A DNA stretch of 64,000 nucleotides from JACCXG01 sp963785755. GTDB lineage: Bacteria > Acidobacteriota > Vicinamibacteria > Vicinamibacterales > 2-12-FULL-66-21. Shown here piece after piece: positions 39,023-47,804 of this stretch. The notes beneath the pieces are model-generated. The model saw nothing but the letters and a program-made list of their open reading frames with translations, was not told where the DNA came from and did no database searches. Each line of letters starts with the position of its first letter. Within the stretch, counting starts at the first letter, position 1. Location: contig CAWAXG010000040.1 in NCBI GenBank assembly GCA_963785755.1, forward strand, positions 1-64,000. The letters run 5' to 3'. The translations under genes and the position numbers were made by a program.

Positions 39023-40711
39023 CTACGCCCGGACAGTGAAGCGGGCGGGCACTTTCTCCGCCGCGGTGCTCTCGCCCCCCGGCTCGGGCGCCATGTCGAT
39101 GGCATGACACGGGCACTGTTCGAAGCAGGTGGCGCATCCCGTACAGAGGTCGAGCTCGACCCGATAGAAGCGGCCCTTGCCCAGCTTGACGATCGCCTGC
39201 TCGGGACACGCCGCGTAGCAGTTGTCGCACTCGAAGCAGTTGCCGCAGGAGAGGCACCGCGTAGCCTCGTAGCGCGCCTCGCGCTCCGAGAGCCCGGACA
39301 CGATTTCGTCGAATCCCGTGCGCTTCGCCACCGGCAGCTCGGCGTGCTCGCGCCGATCGGCATCGAGGAACACGGTCAGGTTGAGCAGCTCGTACGGGAC
39401 CGGCGGATGCTGCGGCGGTTTCTCGTAGACTCCGCCCCGCAGCCACGCGTCGATGTGGCGCGCCGCCTTCTTGCCGTGGCCGACCGCCGCCGTCATGGTC
39501 CGCGCGCCGCCGATCATGTCCCCGCCCGCGAAGATGCCTTCGCTCGCGCGCATGCCCGCGTCCACTTCGACGACGTTGCCCCGGCCGATCCGGATGTCCG
39601 GCACCTTCTTCAGGAACTCGACATCGGAATGCTGTCCGACGGCCAGCACCAGCGAATCGGTCTTCAGCGTCTGGAACTGGCCGGTGCCCACACAGCCCGT
39701 GCCGTCAGGCAGCATCTCCATCTGCTCGACGACGATTTCGTTCTCGCCGAACTGCTTGACCGTGGACAGCCACTTGATCTTCACGCCTTCGGCGAAGGCT
39801 TCCATCGCTTCGTAGGGATGGGCCTCCATCTGCGCCTTGTCGAAGCGGAAGATGATCACGGCCTCCTCGGCGCCGAGCCGCTTCGCCATGCGCGCGGCAT
39901 CCATCGCCGTGTTGCCGCCGCCGACGATCCCGACGACGCGTCCGAGCGAAGGAGCGCGGCCCTTCTCGACACGCTCCATCAGCGTGACTGCGTCGATGAT
40001 CTTGCCGCCGTCCATGGCCGGAACGTCGAGATGGTTCGCGACCTGGGCGCCGATTCCGAGGAACACCGCGTCGAACGCGCCCGCAGCTTTCTCGGCCAGC
40101 ACGTCGTTCACTCGCGTATTGCGAACGATCGTCACGCCCATCGCCTCGATGCGCGCGATTTCCTTGTCGAGGCCCTCACGCGGCAGGCGGTACGCGGGAA
40201 TCCCGTAGTGCATCATCCCGCCCGGCTCGGGGTTCGCATCGCGGATCTCGACGTCGTGTCCGAGCCGCCGCAAGTGATACGCGCACGAGAGGCCCGCCGG
40301 GCCGGCGCCGACCACGAGCACGCGCTTGCCGGTGGGCGGCCCGGGGGCGATCGTCCACGCCTTCTCGTTGGCGAGATCGCCGAGAAACCGGTCGAGCGAA
40401 TGGATCGAGACGGCCGAATCGAGGAACTGGCGGTTGCAGGCGCTTTCGCACGGGTGATAGCAGGCGCGGCCGTGCGTGCCTGGCAGCGGGTTCTCCTCCA
40501 TGTACTTCCGCCAGGCGCCCTCGTATTCGCCAGCCTGCGCCAGGGCGAGCCATGCCTGGATGTTCTCACCGGCAGGACAGGCGTGGTTGCAGGGCGGAAG
40601 ATGATCGACGAAGACGGCGCGCTGCCATCGACGCGCGCCGGCGCCCTTGCCGATCGTCTCCTTGTAAACCGGCGTCAGATCCTTCGGAACGAGACTCAAA
40701 GCTGCCCCCAA
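39023..40711 (-). CDS. GltD-like Fe-S flavoprotein oxidoreductase
   Basis: This 562-residue protein has three parts. The N-terminal Fe-S region (PPCNHACPAGENIQAW and CYHPCESACNRQF) and the two nucleotide sites (VLVVGAGPAGLSCAYHLRRLG and GIVGGGNTAMDAARMAKRLG) match the glutamate synthase small subunit. The C-terminus adds a ferredoxin domain (CLSCGNCFECDNCYAACP and CTGCATCFEQCPCHAI). This form is usually an NAD(P)H:ferredoxin-type oxidoreductase beside nifJ rather than a glutamate synthase subunit. It starts at TTG 40711. It heads the operon, with its stop 28 bases before nifJ, and probably links pyruvate-derived ferredoxin to NAD(P)H. Confidence 0.88.
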   Translation of the reverse strand: MGAALSLVPKDLTPVYKETIGKGAGARRWQRAVFVDHLPPCNHACPAGENIQAWLALAQAGEYEGAWRKYMEENPLPGTHGRACYHPCESACNRQFLDSAVSIHSLDRFLGDLANEKAWTIAPGPPTGKRVLVVGAGPAGLSCAYHLRRLGHDVEIRDANPEPGGMMHYGIPAYRLPREGLDKEIARIEAMGVTIVRNTRVNDVLAEKAAGAFDAVFLGIGAQVANHLDVPAMDGGKIIDAVTLMERVEKGRAPSLGRVVGIVGGGNTAMDAARMAKRLGAEEAVIIFRFDKAQMEAHPYEAMEAFAEGVKIKWLSTVKQFGENEIVVEQMEMLPDGTGCVGTGQFQTLKTDSLVLAVGQHSDVEFLKKVPDIRIGRGNVVEVDAGMRASEGIFAGGDMIGGARTMTAAVGHGKKAARHIDAWLRGGVYEKPPQHPPVPYELLNLTVFLDADRREHAELPVAKRTGFDEIVSGLSEREARYEATRCLSCGNCFECDNCYAACPEQAIVKLGKGRFYRVELDLCTGCATCFEQCPCHAIDMAPEPGGESTAAEKVPARFTVRA

Positions 40712-41057
40712 TCCCGGCCAGTGTCAGAGGGCTCTGACCCGGTGTTCACATGCATGTGCCCGCAGCGCCCGAGCCGCCTGGGCCGCGACCCCGAGTCCGG
40801 GGCGCTCCAGCAGCGCAACCGTGCGCTGCGCGAGCTGGAACGTCGTGTCCGCACACCCTCCCGCGGCAACCCACATGCCAGGATGCGGCCGTGGCACGTG
40901 CTCAGCGATTATCGGCCGACCGGCCTCATGCCGAGCACTCTAGCAGCGCACGGCCATCGGAGCTCACGAAGAATTGGCCACCCGAGCCGGAATACCGGAG
41001 GTCCTCCGGATTAGCGGAGGCTGCCGCGAGCGCCCGTTCGCGGATTAGGATGAGGGT
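40712..41057. other. Intergenic stretch with a REP-type palindrome
   Basis: GTCAGAGGGCTCTGAC at 40723-40738 is a perfect inverted repeat (GTCAGAG/CTCTGAC). It sits in the leader of the GltD-like gene. A frame of about 50 codons on the minus strand (MWVAAGGCADTTFQLAQRT) is open but not recognised and has no clear ribosome site. Nothing else is seen before the methyltransferase gene. Confidence 0.5.
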
Positions 41058-41948
41058 ATGCGCTTCGCATCGTTGGTCTCAGTCGCGGCCCTGATCGCGG
41101 CAGTTGAAGTCCTCTCACAGGAACGCTTCTCGTTTTTCCAGGCCAGTACGCCCGAAAGTGTCGAGCGGATGCTGACGCTGGCCGAGCTCCGGGACGACGA
41201 CGTGGTCGTCGACCTCGGATCCGGCGACGGCCTGATCCCACTGACAGCCGCGCGGATGAACCCGCGACTGCGAGGCTGGGGCGTCGACATCGATCCGAAG
41301 CTCGTCGAGGAATCGAACGAACGCGCCCGCAGGGAGGGGGTGGCCGACCGCGTCCGGTTCGAACATCGGAACGCGTTCGACGCGGATCTGCGCGATGCCA
41401 CCGTGGTGACGATGTGGCTGTTCCCGGAGCTGATGCGGCTGTTGCGGCCGGTGATCCTGGAACGGGCGCGACCCGGCACGCGCGTCCTGACGAGCACATG
41501 GGATCTCGGCACATGGCGACCCGACAAGGTGACGATCGAGGAACCCGCGATCTACCTGTGGATTGTCCCGGCGCGCGTCGCCGGTGGCTGGGATTGGGAA
41601 CTGACGGTGGGCGGCAGGCAGATCCCGTACGGGGCCGTGCTCGAGCAGCAGTTCCAGACGGTGGAGGGAATGGCGCGTGCCGGCGACCGGCGCGAGGTGC
41701 TCGATCCGGCGACAGTGCGGGGAGACGACATCGCGTTCACGCTCAACATTACGCTCGATGCCCTTGGGCTCACACGGCATGAGTTCACCGGCAAGGTCGA
41801 CGGTGATCAGATTGTGGGCACGGCCAAAGTGACACCGTCGCAGCAGGACACCATGAACCTGCCGTGGCGCGCCCGACGCACCGCCCGGTCCCGATACTTC
41901 ATGCCCACGGGGACGGCGCTCTTTCAACGTCCGCCGGAACTTCGCTAG
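41058..41948 (+). CDS. SAM-dependent methyltransferase-like protein with exported N-terminus
   Basis: This 296-residue protein has a class I methyltransferase core at about residues 45-140: DDDVVVDLGSGDGLIPLTAARM is motif I, GWGVDIDPKLVEESNERAR motif II and RNAFDADLRDATVVTMW the post-motif. The first 20 residues (FASLVSVAALIAAVEVL) look like a signal peptide or anchor, unusual for an enzyme needing cytosolic SAM. The C-terminal 150 residues are beta-rich (WELTVGGRQIPYGAVLEQQF) and may bind the substrate. It stands alone after the nifJ operon. Confidence 0.75.
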   Translation: MRFASLVSVAALIAAVEVLSQERFSFFQASTPESVERMLTLAELRDDDVVVDLGSGDGLIPLTAARMNPRLRGWGVDIDPKLVEESNERARREGVADRVRFEHRNAFDADLRDATVVTMWLFPELMRLLRPVILERARPGTRVLTSTWDLGTWRPDKVTIEEPAIYLWIVPARVAGGWDWELTVGGRQIPYGAVLEQQFQTVEGMARAGDRREVLDPATVRGDDIAFTLNITLDALGLTRHEFTGKVDGDQIVGTAKVTPSQQDTMNLPWRARRTARSRYFMPTGTALFQRPPELR

Positions 41949-42037
41949 CGGCAGGTGAACCGCTTGTCGATCTGGCGGTCAGTCGTTCGACCAGGTAGCA
42001 GGCGAGCGGTCAGGGTGACCGCGCCAGGAGAACAGAC

Positions 42038-42451
42038 ATGCGATTCCTTTCGATGATCCGCATTGACGAGGGCGCCGCCCAGGTGCCCAGCGAGCAACTG
42101 ATGCACGACATGGGCAAGCTCATTGACGAAATGACGAGAGAAGGCGTGCTGATTCTCACCGCCGGGCTTCGCCCCTCGGCGGAAGGCCGGCGCGTGCGTC
42201 TGGATAAGGGGCAGCTGTCCACGGTCGACGGTCCGTTTACGGAGACCAAGGAAGTGATCGGCGGATTCGCCATCCTCGAGGCGCCGTCCATGGCGGCGGC
42301 GATTGAGCTGACGAAGCGCTTTCTGCGCGTCCACGGCGACGGCTGGGAGATCGACTGCGAAGTGCGTCAGCTGGACGGGCCGGAGTTCGGTGTCGAGTCG
42401 AGCGGCGGGACCGAGGTCTTGACGGCGGCGACGTCGAGCGGCGCAAGCTGA
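42038..42451 (+). CDS. YciI/DGPF-domain protein
   Basis: This 137-residue protein has the family motif DGPFTETKEVIGGFAILE at residues about 66-83 and the N-terminal RFLSMIRIDEGAA strand. YciI-like (DGPF) proteins form small ferredoxin-like dimers. They are often encoded next to ECF sigma factors, but none is adjacent here. AGGAG lies upstream of the ATG. A GGGCTTCGCCCCTCGG string inside the gene resembles the REP core, but it is in frame and coding. Confidence 0.9.
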   Translation: MRFLSMIRIDEGAAQVPSEQLMHDMGKLIDEMTREGVLILTAGLRPSAEGRRVRLDKGQLSTVDGPFTETKEVIGGFAILEAPSMAAAIELTKRFLRVHGDGWEIDCEVRQLDGPEFGVESSGGTEVLTAATSSGAS

Positions 42452-42744
42452 GCGGTGTCCAGACGGAACCCGACCGAACCGTGCACCGTCGGCGCAGTCG
42501 TTACGGTTCGGCGGTGCGGCCCCGCGGGCCGCGTGGCTACTCTCTTCTCCCACCATGAGCCGATTGATCTCTTTCGCTCAACCGCGGCTCTTCGGTTCGC
42601 GTCCGAACGTCGGGATCCCGATTCCGCACAATAACAGCGAGGCTCTGCCCGTAAGTCCTTGTCCTGTCGTGCGGGACGACCTGGCGCACGATATGCGCGT
42701 GAATCGCCCGCCAGTCGCTGATTGGCCACACGCAGGAGCTGCCA
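42452..42744. other. Intergenic stretch with a 9-bp inverted repeat
   Basis: CCGAACCGT (42474-42482) pairs with ACGGTTCGG (42503-42511) around a 20-base loop, just after the YciI gene, and may terminate it. Nothing else is seen apart from AGGAG before the permease ATG. Confidence 0.5.
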
Positions 42745-45126
42745 ATGCTCAACGATCTTCGTCACCTGTTGCGCAACCTTCGCCGTTCTCCGGCCAGCGC
42801 GGTGGCCGCGATCCTGACGCTGTCGCTGACGCTCGGCGCCGGCGCCTCGATCTTCGCCGTCGTCGATGCCGTACTGCTGACGCCGCCCCCGTTCGCCGAT
42901 CCCGACGCCCTCGTCAGACTCGGCGAGATCCTGCCCGGCGACTCCGCGGCAGCGCCGCGCTCGGTGAGGTATGCCACGCTCGAATCCTGGCGCGAGCGTG
43001 CGGTATCGCTGGCCGCGATGGAAGCGTCCGATGGGACACACCTGACGCTCACGGGACTCGGCGCGGCCCACCGGGTACACGTGACCGACGTCACGCCAGG
43101 ATTCCTGTCGCTGCTTGGTGTCGCGCCCGCGCGTGGCCGCATGTTCGAGGCCAACGATCTGAGCCAGCCGGTTGTCATTCTGACCGACGCGTTGTGGCGC
43201 ACGAAGCTCGCTGCGGCGCCAGCAGCAATCGGCCGGCAGATCGTGCTCGGAGGCCGCCCGTATACCATCGTCGGCGTCCTGCCGGAACGGTTCGTCTTTC
43301 CGCTCGACGAGGTTGACGTATTCCGGCCCCTGCAGCTGCCGCCCGCGGATCCGGCGGACCCGGAGGTCCGCGCAGGCACCCGCGTCGGGGTGCTGGCCCG
43401 TCTCGCCCGGAAGGTCTCTCCAAAGGATTTGACAGCCGCGCTGGACGAGGTCAGTCGGCAATCCTCTCAGCCGGCGCAGGTCGTCGCGACCCCGCTGGCC
43501 GTGGTGATAGCGCGCGGCTCCACGAGGACGCTCGCGCTGCTCGCGGGCGCGGCCGCGCTCGCATTCTTCATCGCGTTTGCCAATCTTGCGGGGCTGCTGC
43601 TCGTGCGATCCATCGATCGCCGGCGGGAGCTGGCAGTGAGGACGGCACTCGGCGCGCGGCCCTCCGAGATCGCACGGCAGTTGATGCTGGAGGCAGAAAT
43701 GCTCGTCGCGATTGGAGTCGCCGGTGGCCTGCTGGTCGCGTTGTGGCTGACACCAGTCGTGGCCCGTCTTGCCCTGGAGCAGTTCGGCGGGGTGGCCAAC
43801 CGCGAGATCACCGTGAGCTGGCGTGTGATTGCAGTCACAGGAATGGTTGCGGCGGGCTGCGCGGGATTGTGTGGACTGCTTCCAGCGATTGTTGCGTCAC
43901 GGCGTAACGTCGTCGACGTGCTGTCTCGCGGTGTCACGACGGCTCCCCGCGAGCTCGGGTTCCGCCGCGTGGCGGTCACCGGCGTGGTGGCGTTGACGTG
44001 CGTGCTGCTCGTGTCGCTCTCGCTCGTCGGCCGCAGCCTGCGCAATGTGCTCAACGTCAACCCCGGCTTCGACGCGCGCGGCGTCCTGACATTGGGCGTT
44101 GCGGTGACCTCGGAGACGAAATACCCCAGCATCGAACGGGTGGCGTTGTTCTACTCGGCGCTTCACCGTGCGCTGGAGGAACGCCTGGGACCCGGCACGG
44201 TTTCAGTCGTCAACGAGCTGCCGTTGACACACGACCGGGGCCGCGGCGTCCTGCGCATACAGCCGACCGATCCCCCCGTTGAAATGGTGCGGCGCGAAGT
44301 GGGGACGGCCTACTTCGATGTGATGCGGATACCCATCGTGGCCGGCCGTGGGTTCGGCGCGCGCGACGATGTCGCGGCTCCGTTTGGCGTCGTGGTGAGC
44401 CAGTCAGTGGCAGAGCGGTGGTTCCCCGGCGAGCAGCCGATCGGGCGCAACATCAGGTTGGGGCCAGGAGGACGTCCGGCGGAAATCATCGGGATCGCGG
44501 GCGACGTCAAGCACCGCTCACTCGACGCCGAGGGATTCTGGCCAACTGTGTACTTCTCTGCCTGGCGGTCGCCCTCGCGATCGATGTTCGTTGTCGTCCG
44601 AAGCCAGCGCCCGGACGCGGAGGTTCTCACCGTCGTGCGGGAAGAAGTAGCGCGGCTCGACCCTGACCTGCCCGTACCCGCCGCGCTGCGATCGATGCAG
44701 GATGTGGCGGCGGCTTCGCCGGGCGTGCCTGTCCGGCGCGCGCTGACCGCGACGTTCATGGGATTCGCGCTGCTGGCGATCGTGCTGGCCGGCATCGGAT
44801 TGTTTGGCGTCGTGGCGCACGACGTGGCGTCCCGGCGTACGGAGCTTGCGCTTCGCATCGCACTCGGTGCCGATCCGATGCGCATCCTCTTGCGCACGCT
44901 CGGTCAGGGCGCGTGGCTCGTGGGAGCGGGCCTGGTGGCAGGAGGCGTCCTGTCGATCTGGGCCACGCGCGCGCTCAGCAGCATGGTGTTCGCGACGAGC
45001 CGTTTCGATCCCGTCAACGTCGCCGCCGCCGCAGCGGTGCTGATGCTCGTTGGTGCCATCGCCGCCCTGCCCGCTGCACGGCGCGCGGCGCGCACGGATC
45101 CAATTGGTGCGCTGAGGAGTGAGTGA
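42745..45126 (+). CDS. ADOP-type duplicated MacB/FtsX permease
   Basis: This 793-residue protein has two FtsX-like halves, each with a large extracytoplasmic MacB-type core and membrane helices. It begins LRHLLRNLRRSPASAVAAIL, characteristic of ADOP (acidobacterial duplicated orphan permease). DRRRELAVRTALGARPSEIARQLMLE closes the first half and ASRRTELALRIALGADPMRIL the second. No ATP-binding subunit is adjacent, as is usual for this orphan family. Export of a small molecule or a mechanotransmission role is likely. It is one of the best taxonomic markers in the window. Confidence 0.95.
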   Translation: MLNDLRHLLRNLRRSPASAVAAILTLSLTLGAGASIFAVVDAVLLTPPPFADPDALVRLGEILPGDSAAAPRSVRYATLESWRERAVSLAAMEASDGTHLTLTGLGAAHRVHVTDVTPGFLSLLGVAPARGRMFEANDLSQPVVILTDALWRTKLAAAPAAIGRQIVLGGRPYTIVGVLPERFVFPLDEVDVFRPLQLPPADPADPEVRAGTRVGVLARLARKVSPKDLTAALDEVSRQSSQPAQVVATPLAVVIARGSTRTLALLAGAAALAFFIAFANLAGLLLVRSIDRRRELAVRTALGARPSEIARQLMLEAEMLVAIGVAGGLLVALWLTPVVARLALEQFGGVANREITVSWRVIAVTGMVAAGCAGLCGLLPAIVASRRNVVDVLSRGVTTAPRELGFRRVAVTGVVALTCVLLVSLSLVGRSLRNVLNVNPGFDARGVLTLGVAVTSETKYPSIERVALFYSALHRALEERLGPGTVSVVNELPLTHDRGRGVLRIQPTDPPVEMVRREVGTAYFDVMRIPIVAGRGFGARDDVAAPFGVVVSQSVAERWFPGEQPIGRNIRLGPGGRPAEIIGIAGDVKHRSLDAEGFWPTVYFSAWRSPSRSMFVVVRSQRPDAEVLTVVREEVARLDPDLPVPAALRSMQDVAAASPGVPVRRALTATFMGFALLAIVLAGIGLFGVVAHDVASRRTELALRIALGADPMRILLRTLGQGAWLVGAGLVAGGVLSIWATRALSSMVFATSRFDPVNVAAAAAVLMLVGAIAALPAARRAARTDPIGALRSE

Positions 45127-45160
45127 GGGGAATCCCGATTCCGACCTGCACACGCGAACA

Positions 45161-45440
45161 TCAGGACGCGCCCAGCAGCACCAACCCTGCCCAGAGCGAC
45201 GGATGCTCAGGCACCACATAGCGGCCGGCCGGCGTGTCGACCGCGATGCGGCCGCTCCGCAGCTCGCGGATCACGTGCAGCTGCGCGCGGCGCAGCGCGT
45301 CGGCCTTCGACCGCGAGGCCTGCCATTCGCGATAGAAGCGCGCCAGCAGCGGCGCCGTCACCACGTCGGGCAGGTCCCACAGCGACGCCATGACCGATCG
45401 GCTGCCGGCGGCGAAGAAGGCGTCGGCCCCCTGTTCTTCA
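45161..45440 (-). pseudogene. CHAT protease C-terminal fragment
   Basis: The minus strand reads ADAFFAAGSRSVMASLWDLPD, then LLARFYREWQ, SKADALRRAQLHVIREL and HPSLWAGLVLLGA. This is the end of a CHAT (caspase-like) domain: the family has AGAxSVVASLWxVxD, KAxALRxAQL and HPxxWAxFxLxG. The catalytic His and Cys lie further upstream and are absent; the frame is cut by a stop (TGA) next to a heptamer array at 45448. It is a relic of a CHAT gene beside the large-protein operon and is not clearly part of it. Confidence 0.78.
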
Positions 45441-45447
45441 CCTCAGC

Positions 45448-45475
45448 TGATCACCGATCACTGATCACCCATCAC
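45448..45475. repeat. Four-unit heptamer tandem repeat, NNATCAC
   Basis: Units are TGATCAC, CGATCAC, TGATCAC and CCATCAC. The array lies at the broken end of the CHAT fragment. It has the same period and copy number as the GGGACTC array at 31904. Confidence 0.9.
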
Positions 45476-45563
45476 GTCGAGACTCAGTTCACGTCGACGT
45501 TCTTCCCACCTGATCAGTAAGTCACTAACTCGAATCTCTGCAGTACAGACCGTTGTCGTATTC

Positions 45564-45578
45564 CGCCAACGCTTGGCG
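45564..45578. promoter_or_regulatory. Palindrome upstream of the large-protein operon
   Basis: CGCCAA-CGC-TTGGCG is a perfect 6-bp-arm palindrome about 55 bases before the first gene. It is followed by an AT-richer stretch, CTTATTAAA. It could be an operator. No -35/-10 pair is clear enough to place a promoter. Confidence 0.4.
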
Positions 45579-45632
45579 ATCCTCCTTATTAAAGGCGCCT
45601 TCGCTGTCGTCCCGCCCGCGCATGAGTCAGCA

Positions 45633-47804
45633 ATGAACAAAGAGATCATCGGCTTTCTGTGAGCGAAACCGACGCCAATGAGCCGCTCGCGGGGTTTCGC
45701 GTGGGCGTCCAGTTTCCGGGATCGCTGTTCGTTCTACAAAGGATTCGCGCTCGCGTTCACCGTCACCGACAACGTCGGCAGGTTCCAGCTCAGCGTTCGC
45801 CGGTCTCCCGCGCCAGGGAATCCGCGAGCTCGAGATCGTCGCGTACGACAAAGCCGGTCGCGAGTTGACGTTCGCGCCCCCGACTGCCGCAACGTCTCCG
45901 CTACGTCGTCACGGACGACGGGCGGGCCCGCATCGAGGATCGATCCGATGAGCCTCAGGAGAATTTCGGCGACTTCGTCATCCGCGAGGCGGATGCGAGG
46001 GGCCGGCTGACGACGCTCGGCACGGGCGAGGCGCAGCGGCACACCGAGGGCAATCGCGTGACCACGCTGATGGATCGCGATGCGTTCACCGTGGCGGCGG
46101 CGATGATGCGGCTACGCGCGGCAGGAAATGCTGATGTCGCAGCTGTTCTTCGCGATCCCCAAGGTGTTCGACGCGGACCCGACGATCGAGACGCCGAACA
46201 TGATCTTCGACTTCGACCGCCGGGCCTGGTCGATCTCGCGCAGCCGCGGGCCGTGAGCGGCGGAAGATCGCCGGCCCGAGCGCGCTGATCCGCATTCCGC
46301 GCGGCCGCGGCGTGGACGTCCGCATCCTGCTGCACGCATTCACGGTGCCGCTGTTCATCAAGATCGCCGCCGGCATCCTGCTGTTTCCGTTCGCCGGGAC
46401 CGACGGGATTCACTTCGCCCTGGAACTGCTCGGCGTGGATCTCACCGACACCGACGAGGTGAAGCGGTACTTCTCGACGAGGCGAAGGCCGCCAACATCA
46501 AAGTCCAGGCGTTCGAGCAGCCGGTGCTCAGCGCCGGCGTGATGCACGCCAAGCTGATGATGATGGACCGCAACCGGATGCTGAGCATCGGCTCGCCGTT
46601 CGGCCAGAGCTACGTCGACCGCCAGGACCACGCCATCGACGCCTGGATTCGCGGCGGCGCCGACGGCTTTCCCAAGCACGACGCCGGGTTCACGATGACC
46701 GGCCCGGCCCACCGCGATTTCTTCGAGACGATGCAGCTGTTCTGGAACGACGCCGCGGGCTCTGGCGACCAGCTGCCGTTTGAGCATGAAAGACCCGACT
46801 GGTCCGCCGATGATCGCGCCTCCGCCGCCGGGACCGTCCGTGCTCGACTATGCCGGAGGACGGCACCTGCGCCGTCCAGATCGTCCGCACGCTCAGCTGC
46901 GATCAGTTCGACGGCAGCCCGAAGGGCGAGAAGGGCATTCTCGAGGCGTATCTGCGCGGGTTCGCGGCAGGCCAAGGACTTCATCTACCTCGAGACGCAG
47001 TACTTCACCAACGACGCGATCGGCGACGGCCTGGTGGACGCCATGCTGAGCACGCCGCAGCTCAAGGTGATCATCCTGCTGAACATCGAGCCGGACGTGC
47101 CGACGTATCCGTTCAAGCAGCGGCGGTTGATCACGCGGATCCGCCGAGCGATCGGCCAGACGGCGACAGGACCGCAGCGGTTCGGCGTGTTCACGCGGTG
47201 GACGCACGAGTCGACCGGCCCTCGTCCGCGCATCCTGCCGGTCTACATCCACGCGAAGGTCGGGATCATCGACAACACGTGGGCGACGGTCGGCTCGGCC
47301 AACCTCGACGGCCTGTCGCTCGACTCGTCGCTGCCGAGCGACATCCTGAACGGGCTGTTCAATCGCGACGAGCAGCGCGCGATCGAGGTCAACGGGGTCT
47401 TCTTCGACAACAAGGCCCCGCCGGACAACGTCGTCGACATCCTGCGCCGCAAGCTCTGGGCGGAGCACCTCGGCTTCCTGAACGCGGACGGCACACCCGA
47501 CATCGCGCAGGACTCTGCTGCAGGCTGCGAACAAGCCGGCCGAAGGGCTGGCTGAATTTCTGGTCCAAGCGCGCCGAGGCGACGCTCCAACACGTGACCG
47601 ACAATCCGTCGAAGCCGAGCACGGGCATGGCCCGCGTGCTGCCGTGGCCGACGGACAACTCGACCTACAAGACGCCGCGCAAGCACCTCGATGCGCTCGA
47701 AGGTCAAGTCCTTCAAGGTGGCGCCGCTGAAATCCACGCGCGCGTTCGACTTCAAGACCGGAGAGTTCAAAGACGACAGCAAAGCCAAGATGGACTTCGA
47801 CTGA
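45633..47804 (+). CDS. Phospholipase D-like protein with two HKD motifs (many frameshifts)
   Basis: Read across several frames, this is one protein of about 720 residues. It begins MNKEIIGFL and SETDANEPLAGFRVGVQ, a carboxypeptidase-regulatory-like beta domain (FTVTDNVGRFQLS). Next is a first PLD domain with MHAKLMMMDRNRMLSIGS (HxKx4D) near 46545, then a second with IHAKVGIIDNTWATVGSAN near 47250. It ends KVKSFKVAPLKS...KMDFD at TGA 47802-47804. Two HKD motifs form one active site that cleaves phosphodiesters. No signal peptide is present. At least ten frame changes occur, with well-conserved residues between them. TGATG couples it to the next gene. Confidence 0.7.

Noticed and set aside
42161..42180. 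REP-like core inside the YciI gene
   Set aside because: Only the GGGCTTCGCCCCTCGG string is shared, without the flanking unit; the codons fit the YciI protein.
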